Shown piece by piece: positions 56,630 through 64,000 of a DNA stretch of 64,000 nt (positions within the stretch are counted from its first letter, which is position 1; the number at the start of each line of letters is the position of its first letter). Source of the stretch: Siphonodentalium dalli (Eukaryota; Mollusca; Scaphopoda; Gadilida; Siphonodentaliidae); NCBI GenBank assembly GCA_032622095.1, contig CP136067.1, positions 125,647,030 to 125,711,029 of the forward strand, read 5' to 3'. A program made the translations under genes and the position numbers. Below the pieces are notes generated by a model. The model did no database searches. It had not been told where the DNA came from and was given only the letters and a program-made list of their open reading frames with translations.

Positions 56630-59305
56630 ATGTCCCTGGTCCCACCCTTTTAACCTGGTGACCCCATCTGAATAAATTTGAATACCAGACACCAAAGAAC
56701 CCTTCATACATATCATAAATATCAGTCAAATAGACCTGATGGTCCTTGTGAAGGAAGAATATTAAGAGGGAAACTGTCCTTCGCTTGGCCCCTATTTGAC
56801 CAAGTGACCCCATTAAAAAAATCTGAATTGCAGTCAAGGAAGAACATTCCATTCTATATAAGCCAACTAGTTCTTGCAAACATATTTTAAGAATTACTAT
56901 GTAGTGAAATAGTTAAGTCTCTTGCTCTGCCCTTATTTGACTTTGTGATCCCATTTTCACAAATCTGATAATTATAAAAATTAAGTTCCCCAGTTGAAGT
57001 TGGTGATATTCACCCATTGGGCACCTCATTTATGAATTTTATCTTCTGCAAATTAGGGGATATAGAAACTTCCTAGAAGGGAAATTTAACTAACAACAAT
57101 GTAAATTTGATACTATAGATACTTCCCAGAAGATGAGGCCTAAGCAGAATGAGGTCGTCAGAGGGTGAATTTGGTGATGCTAGCCTGCTGTGCCGGATAG
57201 CATCACAAAAAGCGTGTCTGTTCCTACATTGTGTATGCCTGGCCTCAAGCAACACAATGTATTATACAACAAGCCTTGAAATAGTGTGATAGTGTGTCTG
57301 TCATTTGCAGAGTGAGGTCCCCAGAGGGTGAATTTAGTGACGCTAAATTCACCCTCTGGGGACCTCATTCTGATAAAGTCCTCAACTGCTATGGAAGACC
57401 TAGAATAAAATTGAATTTCCCCAGTTGAAGTTGGTGATGTTCACCCATTGGGCCCCTCAATTATGAATTTTATCTTCTGCAAATTAGGGGATATAGAAAC
57501 TTCCTAGAAGGGAAATTTAACTAACAACAATGTAAATTTGATACTATAGATACTTCCCAGAAGATGAGGCCTAAGCAGAATGAGGTCCCCAAATGGTGAA
57601 TTTGGTGATGCTAGCCTTGAATCAAGCTTTGAAATAGTCTGTCTGTTATTTGCAGAATGAGGTACCCAGAGGGTGAATTTAGTGAGGCTATCCTGCACAG
57701 CGGGCTAGTATCACTAAATTCACCCTCTGGGGACCTCATTCTGATAAGGCCCTCAACTGCTATGGAAGACCTAGAATAAGATTGAAGTTCCCCAGTTGAA
57801 ATTGGTGATGTTCACCCATTGGGCACCTCAATCATGAATTTTATACAGGGATACAGAAACTTCCTAGAAGGGAAATTTAACTAACAACAATGTAAATTTG
57901 ATACTATAGATACTTCCCAGAAGATGAGGCCTAAGCAGAATGAGATCTTGAGACTCTAGATACTTCCCAGAAGATGAGGCCTAAGCAGAATAAGGTTCTC
58001 AGAGGGTGTATTTGGTTATGCTAGCCTGCTGTGTAGGGTAGCGTCACTAAATTCACACTCTGGGAACCTCATTCTACAAATGCCAGGCACTCTTTGAGAA
58101 AATGAAATTAATCTGATTTTAATGACCACTGAGTGATAATATAAACAACAAGGGTGCTTCATTGATAACACCATTAATCTCATTTAAATTATGGATGACA
58201 TGAATACACTCCCTGGGGACTCTGTCTAAGGCTGCAGAAGCTCTCTTTATCTCTCTATCTGCCTTGCCATGTGTCATGTCTATCAGTTCATAGGAGAGTT
58301 GCCTTGTAATGGGAATTTAAATAAATATACTTTATTTACCTGTGAGTTAGGATATGAGATAGGGTGGAATGCTGTTGGTTGGGGGTGGGGTTCTGGGTCA
58401 TGTGGGGGTGATATTTTTTGTTTGTATGTTAAATTGATCAAGGAGTTCCTGAATTTTTTATTATTTTTTGGGGAATTATGGCCCTGGCTCCACCACTATT
58501 TGACCCAGTGACCCCATTTGAACAAATCTGAACCCCAGTCATTCAATGACCCCACATACCAAATATAAACTAAATCGGCTTAATGGTTATTGACAAGAAG
58601 TCGTTATAAGAATTACCAAGGAGGAATATAGTTATGGCCCTGGTTTCGCAACTGTTTGACACAGTGACCACATTTGAACAAATATTAATGACAGTCACCT
58701 AGGGAACATCCACCCCAAATATGATCAAAATGCAAAAATGTAATTTTTTGGTTTTTAGAGTTATGTCCCTGGCTCTGCCCCTAATTGACCCAGTGACCCA
58801 ATTTGAACAAATCTGATTCCCAGTCACCCAAGGTCCCTCAGTACCAAATATAAGCTAATTCGGCCCAATATTTTTGTAGAAGAAGTCATTGTAAGAATTA
58901 CTATGAGTTATGGCCCTGGTTTCTCAACTAATTGACCGGGTGACCTCATTTGAACAAATCTGAACACCAGTCACCCAAGGACCCTCCATACCAAATATTA
59001 GCTAAATCGGCACAATGGTTATGGACAAGAAGTTGTTGTAAGAATTACTGTGGAGGAATAGAATTATGGCCCTGGTTTCGCAACTATTTGACCCAGTGAC
59101 CTCATTTGAACAAATCTGAATGAGAGTCACCTAGGTAACATCCACACCAAATATGAACCAATTTGGTATGATGGTTTCAGAGGAGAAGATGTTTTTAAAA
59201 AAAGTTGATGGACGGACAGACAGACGGACGGACGGACGGACAACGGACGAGGGGTGATGACTATAGCTCCACCGGAGACTTCGTCTCAGGTGAGCTAAAA
59301 AGGCA
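56630..59305. repeat. Array of 'gttatggccctggttt' units with (GACG)n tail
   Basis: Units of about 165 bp with gttatggccctggtttcgca, atttgacccagtgac, catttgaacaaatctgaa and agtcacccaaggaccctcc; best preserved at 58480-59220. They end gacggacagacagacggacg, then 'gacgaggggtgatgactata' and ctcaggtgagctaaaa. The 57.0-58.1 kb MITE cluster is inserted in it. Confidence 0.82.
57000..58095. repeat. Cluster of three rearranged 'gaggtcccc' MITE copies
   Basis: Repeated runs of atagatacttcccagaagatg, gcctaagcagaatgaggt and ttcacccattgggc occur about three times. Terminal palindromes lie at about 57300-57370, 57650-57745 and 57990-58090. Order and spacing suggest tandem duplication of one element with internal deletions. 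Confidence 0.72.
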
Positions 59306-59486
59306 CAATTAACTCATTGAAAAACCAAAAAAAATCGATTTAAAAAGGCACAATTATTAACTCATTGAAAAACAAAAATATTAACTCATTGAAAAACAAA
59401 AAATTAAATTAATTAAAAATATTATTTAAAACTTAAAAATTGTCATGTTTCTGACTATTGCTGCCAGTGGCAGGCTAACCTGCTAG

Positions 59487-60474
59487 TCTATACTATATAT
59501 TTTGAGAACTCCGTATATATATATGTATATATGTGTGTGGGTACTTCATAGAATCCAAAACGCGTGTACAGATTGAGCTCAAATTTCTTATGTAAGTGTA
59601 AAATCCCACCGACACCGCCGTGGTCGCGTTTTGGAGAAGCTCATAGCACCCTTTATCCACTCCCAAATCACCGCAAAGGCACGGCGGGGGTTAATCAAGT
59701 CATAATTTAATGAGCGTTTGTTTTTGACGCATCGCTATAAAGAGCGTTTTGTTTACCATTCAACGTTATTAGCATCTGCAGAGATATTGTAGCCTGTCGC
59801 TCGAAATATTATGCAGAGAGATTTTCACGACGGGAAGCCGGCGGTTGTTTTCAATTCAATGCAATTTTATCCCTCGAAATATTATGCAGAGAGATGATTT
59901 CACGACGGGAAGCGTTTGTTTTTAGTTCAATACAATGTTATCGTACTGAGCGTCTATATACACGACGAGTATAAATACGGCTCCATTGACCGTCTCGAGG
60001 CGAAATTTTGTACTTAATTTCGTACTTAGGAGTTCCAAGTAACGGGGGAGATTTTTATCGGGTAAGTTTTTCCGCCCGAGGTGATCTTCACCTTGAAACG
60101 GGTACCCACAAATGATATATATGCGTGTGTCCTTTATAGACTCGGACCGATTGAGCTCAAACTTGGTGTCTACGGGAAGTGTCATGGACAGGTTAAATTG
60201 TCACCCGACCTGACCTTGACATTAGGACGGGTACGGGCAGGTTAAAAAAAAAGAAAACAAAGAATGCGTTGTCTGTCGTTCCTAGGAAGGGGGGATTTCA
60301 TTGGGTCATTTTTTCCGCAATTTAAAATTTATAAAAACAAAATAATTATTTGTCAACTCTGGACGGGAAATATTTTTTTCGGCGTGCCTGTACAGGGTTA
60401 CCTTGAAAAACAAAAATTAATGGATCGACCAAAGCCATGGGACCAATCCCGCCAGTGGCAGGCTAATCTGCTAG
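59487..60474 (+). mobile_element. Helitron-like copy 4 (988 bp)
   Basis: TCTATACTATATATTTTGAG at the start follows directly on a CTAG end (59483-59486). The 3' end is cgccagtggcaggctaatct, then gCTAG at 60471-60474, with a GCC/GGC hairpin. The interior contains a 90-bp tandem duplicate (ctcgaaatattatgcagaga) at 59790-59905. Confidence 0.7.
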
Positions 60475-60963
60475 TCTATACTATATATTTTGAGACTTCC
60501 ATATATATATGTGTGTGTACTTTATAGAATCGAAAACGGCTGGCTCGATTGAGTTCAAACTTCCCATATAAGGGTAAAAACCCACGAACACCGTAGTTGT
60601 CACGTTTTGGAGAAGCTCTGAGCACCCTTTCTCCACTCCTAAAATCACCGCAAAGGCAAGTTTGTTTTTGACGCATCGCTATAAAGAGCGTTTATTTACC
60701 ATTCAACGTTATTAGCATCTGCAGAGAGATATACGGGAACAATACTTTTGAGTGGTTAGACGAGATCTCGGAAACGGGTGGAGCTATCGACTTGAAATTT
60801 GGTATGTGAATGTATCTTGCCCCGGATACGAATTTTATCGGGTCGCCGAGCCCGTGCGACGCCAGCTTCGCGCATACGCTGACCAGATCTCGGAAACGCG
60901 TGGAGCTATCGACTTGAAATTTGGTTTTTGAATAGCCCGGACAACGTCGGGCTCATCGGCTAG
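60475..60963 (+). mobile_element. Helitron-like copy 5 (489 bp), head-to-tail with copy 4
   Basis: Begins TCTATACTATATATTTTGAG immediately after the CTAG of copy 4. It ends with the hairpin agcccggacaacgtcgggct, catcgg and CTAG (60960-60963). It holds two of the 122-bp repeats present in copy 1. Confidence 0.72.
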
Positions 60964-61048
60964 TAGACATATATAATTAGTAATTGACCTCTATAAACTT
61001 TTTGACACATTTAGGTTCCCGTTAGCCTGAGTACACCTTACTTCCAAT

Positions 61049-61322
61049 TTAACCCTTTCATGGGGTTCATGACGTGAGCTGCGCTGGTGCAGCATTAAAG
61101 ATCCTGTGCCAGGCATTCAATTATATATGTAAGTCTCCCATAGGGAGCCTCGCATATATATAAGAGAATGTACTGGCTTACAAGGTCAAAGTAAATAATG
61201 TTAGGCCAATGTTTTCTCTTATATATGTAAAGCTCCCTATGGGAGACTCGCATTATATAAGAGAATGCATTGGCACAGGCTTTTTGCTAAATTTCAGGAA
61301 GCTCCACTCATGGAAGGGTTAA
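61049..61322. mobile_element. piggyBac-like MITE family B (TTAA...CCCTTTCATG)
   Basis: TTAACCCTTTCATG at the left and CATGGAAGGGTTAA at the right. Inside are 'agctgcgctggtgcagcatt' and two palindromic modules (aagtctcccatagggagcct). Related, more damaged copies are at 25395-25730, 29918-30140, 44090-44215 and 52140-52404. All show 'gctgcaccagcgcag' and 'catgaaagggtta' words. Confidence 0.72.
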
Positions 61323-61449
61323 CGCCTCTAAATTACTACTTCGGTGGCTTCGTAGTAAAAATATTTAATTTGCGTCGATGAACCCACTCCTCAAAGCTCA
61401 ATTATTAGATTTTTGAAACCGCACAGAATTCACAGAAGACGAGATTATA

Positions 61450-61567
61450 TAACACTCTCAGGTGCCTAATAATAGAGTCAGCACTATTATTAATTTCAGC
61501 CTAAATCCCCACCCATCACCATTATTAGACAATCACAATTATTATGCACCTGAGAGTAATAAAGGCT
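61450..61567. repeat. Short TIR MITE, ends actctcaggtgc
   Basis: Left acactctcaggtgcctaata, right attatgcacctgagagt, about 118 bp. A cluster of 'ggcgggct' palindromic words follows at 61615-61680. The small ORF over both is not credible. Confidence 0.65.
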
Positions 61568-61689
61568 CTAAGTTTGTAAATATCGCAAATCACTTGATCA
61601 GGTCTGGAAATCTCAAGGCGGGCTGCCCGCCTACAGCCCGCCTAGAATTTTCCAAGGCGGGCTTTTTATAGCCCACCTCGTCTACGATA

Positions 61690-62680
61690 GTAAAATACTG
61701 CCTCTAAATCGTAAAGAATTATATTGTACAGTGTGTGCATGCATGACCTTGGCAACTGATGGTAATGTCAAATGGGCATTATGGCAGAATCATTAAATTC
61801 CGGAAAGAACTGTTTCGTAAATCAGATCTTTTGATCGATTCTCACACATTTTAAGAACAAAATAAATTATTTCTCTTCATAAGATTGAGCTTACAATATA
61901 TTTCACTGGATAAAATCAAAACATGTTTGTAGATAGTGAGAACCAAATGTCACTATCTCAATTGAGTTCAACCTTTCGTTCCGTTTCCAGTTCCTATCAG
62001 TGAAAATTGTATTTAGCTGGTAGCCGTCGCTCATTTTCTCGCTTCGATTGACAATCTTTTAATATAATGAGCTAATGTCTCCAAGTATTCTTCTTTACAC
62101 TGTTATTCAATTATTAAAGTTGAGAAACTATTCTCTATGTCCCCAATTGCAAACACCCAGTAAATATATATAGAGATCGACTTGACCGCTGGAAGCAGCA
62201 ATCTGCAATCGGTGATGGAATATGGATTACTTTGAGAAATAAAGCAGTCATTTGTAACTGTATTCAAGTGTAAATATACTGGATTTAATATTGTTCTTGT
62301 TTGTGTATTTTATGTAAAATTATACAACATGGAGAATGCATTAAACATGGACAAACTCACCCAATTTTGTTGCATGGATTGGACAGCGACTGACAAATTG
62401 TTGAGAACAAACACTCTTACATATTGTTTGTGGTTCATATAAAATATCATAACATATAAAACATAGTTAAATATTCACCATACCATAATTACTGTGGGGG
62501 ATTTGACATTCACAACTCTGGACATTTTGTTTCCACATAACAAAATTAATTTAAATGGAGTTAAACAACAACAAAAATAGACAAACTAATGGCAGTAGTA
62601 ACTCAGATAAAATAAATCATAACTTTAAAACTTATAAATAGCCTTCCTGGATTTTCTAGACCGCCAGCCCTGCTCGATTG
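61690..62680. other. Stretch without recognised genes
   Basis: A/T-rich, no repeat structure or splice-bounded coding frame recognised. The same holds for 63650-64000 and for 1-340, 600-1000, 1190-2140 and 3420-3990, apart from short words of MITE ends. Confidence 0.5.
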
Positions 62681-63649
62681 TAGTGTTGAAACGATTAATC
62701 GACTAGTCGAAGTCGACGCGATTATTAAATTAGTCGATCCCGAAATCTGCTAGTCGATTAGTCGGGAAAATGCACTACCTATGTGCTATCATGACAGCAG
62801 TGCCATTGCACGGCCATATTATCACGTAATCTGTAACAGTTAACACATATTAACTTCTTAAAGCCTTATTGCATTGTTCCTTTAACGATGCCACTGCCAT
62901 CAGTCATGCACGGGCGGTGAACTCCATGACCTGAACTGAACCCAATGTATGCACGGTTTATTTTATGTTGATCATCAAAGACATGAAGTGTCGCTGCCGA
63001 CTGAACACTGTCTAGTTCAATTGACCAGTGATAACTGCTCACTGTGGCACATGTAATACTAGAGTAATGATGCAACAAAATGGCAACAATGATATAAGAA
63101 ACATAATTCGCGACAAGTCAAGCTGGTAAAGTCAACTCAGTAACTGAATAGATTCCAATACCCATACTCCCCCCCCCCCCCCCGCGACATGAGGCGCCTA
63201 TTCAGAGAGACAATAGAACACACCCGACATCTCGTTAACTAGCGAGATTCAGAGAAACAATAGAACACACCCGACATCTCGTTAGCGAGACTTACAAACA
63301 AGACTTGCCTATTTATTTCCTGGTTACAGGCGACAATTTTGTTTAAATAAAATGTTTTTATCACCAGCATTCCCCAAAACCGTGAGATTATATGGAGGTT
63401 GCAGGAGAGCCGTGTTTAAGACATCAAATTGGGAGACTTAAGGGCAAAACGGGAGATTATATAGTTCACGTGCTTTCTGTTTGAACGTTCTGAAACGAAG
63501 AGTTGGATACTCAAAACTGCGATGCCACATGGCCCATTTTATACGTCATATGGGCATAGAAACGGGAACTCTTAGAAGGGGTCTGACTAGTAGTTGATTA
63601 CCTCTGGCGACTAGTCGATTCCTTAAAATCACTAATTGTTTCAACACTA
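62681..63649. mobile_element. hAT-like element (about 970 bp), TIR TAGTGTTGAAACGAT
   Basis: The left end is TAGTGTTGAAACGATTAATC followed by GACTAGTCG; the right end inverted is TAGTGTTGAAACAATTAGTG with GACTAGTCG further in. The 8-bp flanks, ctcgattg and catgattg, agree at 6 of 8 positions, as expected of an aged TSD. Inside lie a C15 run (63169-63183) and a tandem duplicate of the segment 'caatagaacacacccgacat'. A fragment of the same family is at about 17515-17600. Confidence 0.72.
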
Positions 63650-64000
63650 CATGATTGGCGGAGTGATTTTAATTTGTTGTTTTCAATGACGTAAAATTAA
63701 GAAGATAAAAGGAGATCAATATAGTAAATAATAACGAGATATGCTCAACAATCTCTAATGAAGAAGTAATTTAACTCAAGTATTACAGAAATGATGAGAT
63801 TTTTTACAATACATAACCAATGTAATGCAACGTAATCCACAGAATTTGGAGTTGCCGCCCAATCCACATCACACACCGTCTTGAATGACCTTTATTCCTT
63901 ACCTGGAGATCCATGGTATGGCACTGTGCCACTTCTGTCTGATATCAGAGGATCTATGCCGTGGATGACCGTGGTCCTTACCGGCATATAACCTGGTTAA

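Overview
The window looks like a slice of animal nuclear genome, most likely from a mollusc and probably a bivalve. The reasons are long introns with GT/AG borders, low gene density, frequent 'tacatgta'-type motifs, and a dense load of short palindromic elements. It also holds 160-175 bp tandem arrays ending in (GGAC)n tails and 'gagctaa' words, of the kind familiar from mollusc genomes. The taxon is an inference; no rRNA, tRNA or mitochondrial marker is present. No bacterial operon, CRISPR array or structured RNA gene was found.

Three host gene loci can be supported, all by exon/intron structure rather than by long ORFs. (1) A minus-strand F-box/leucine-rich-repeat gene runs from about 30.63 kb down to 18.03 kb. 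Nine exons join with consistent splice phase into about 366 residues: an F-box followed by about ten LRR half-repeats. Both ends are missing. (2) One plus-strand exon at 38.2-38.5 kb encodes a BED-like C2H2 zinc finger. (3) A minus-strand gene of unknown function has three phase-consistent exons at 52.06-51.15, 45.33-44.89 and 40.69-40.46 kb (about 529 residues). It is disordered, charged and carries four [K/N/Q]RPxSA motifs.

The rest is mobile and tandem DNA. 1-6.5 kb: MITEs, a 5'-truncated LINE tail with a 12-bp target duplication, an (AG)n tract and a 2-kb satellite with a three-monomer higher-order period. 6.5-17.4 kb: a 1.85-kb inverted-repeat transposon sitting in a tandem repeat, an 80-bp x 8 array, and 45-bp and 111-bp arrays. 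18-32 kb: the F-box gene with many intronic elements. 32-38 kb: a 4-5 unit tandem array and a near-perfect 215-bp hairpin. 41.2-44.0 kb: a pol-less LTR retrotransposon with 1.07-kb LTRs and a gag fragment, inside an intron of gene 3. 45.95-49.89 kb: a 3.9-kb foldback element that splits a MITE, in another intron of gene 3. 50.1-51.1 kb: a TIR element. 52.6-61 kb: head-to-tail Helitron-like copies, a 1365-bp hAT with a perfect 8-bp TSD, and a second (GGAC)n-tailed array. 62.7-63.6 kb: another hAT-like element.

The most unusual signal is in the F-box gene. At least five of its nine exons have had one edge, splice site included, copied into the adjoining intron. These copies form tandem arrays (24 decoy acceptors at exon 1, 7 decoy donors at exon 2, about 5 at exon 3) or fewer, degraded copies (exons 7 and 9). 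Three families of TTAA-ended MITEs and a shared 65-bp palindromic module that recurs in different MITE backgrounds are also notable.
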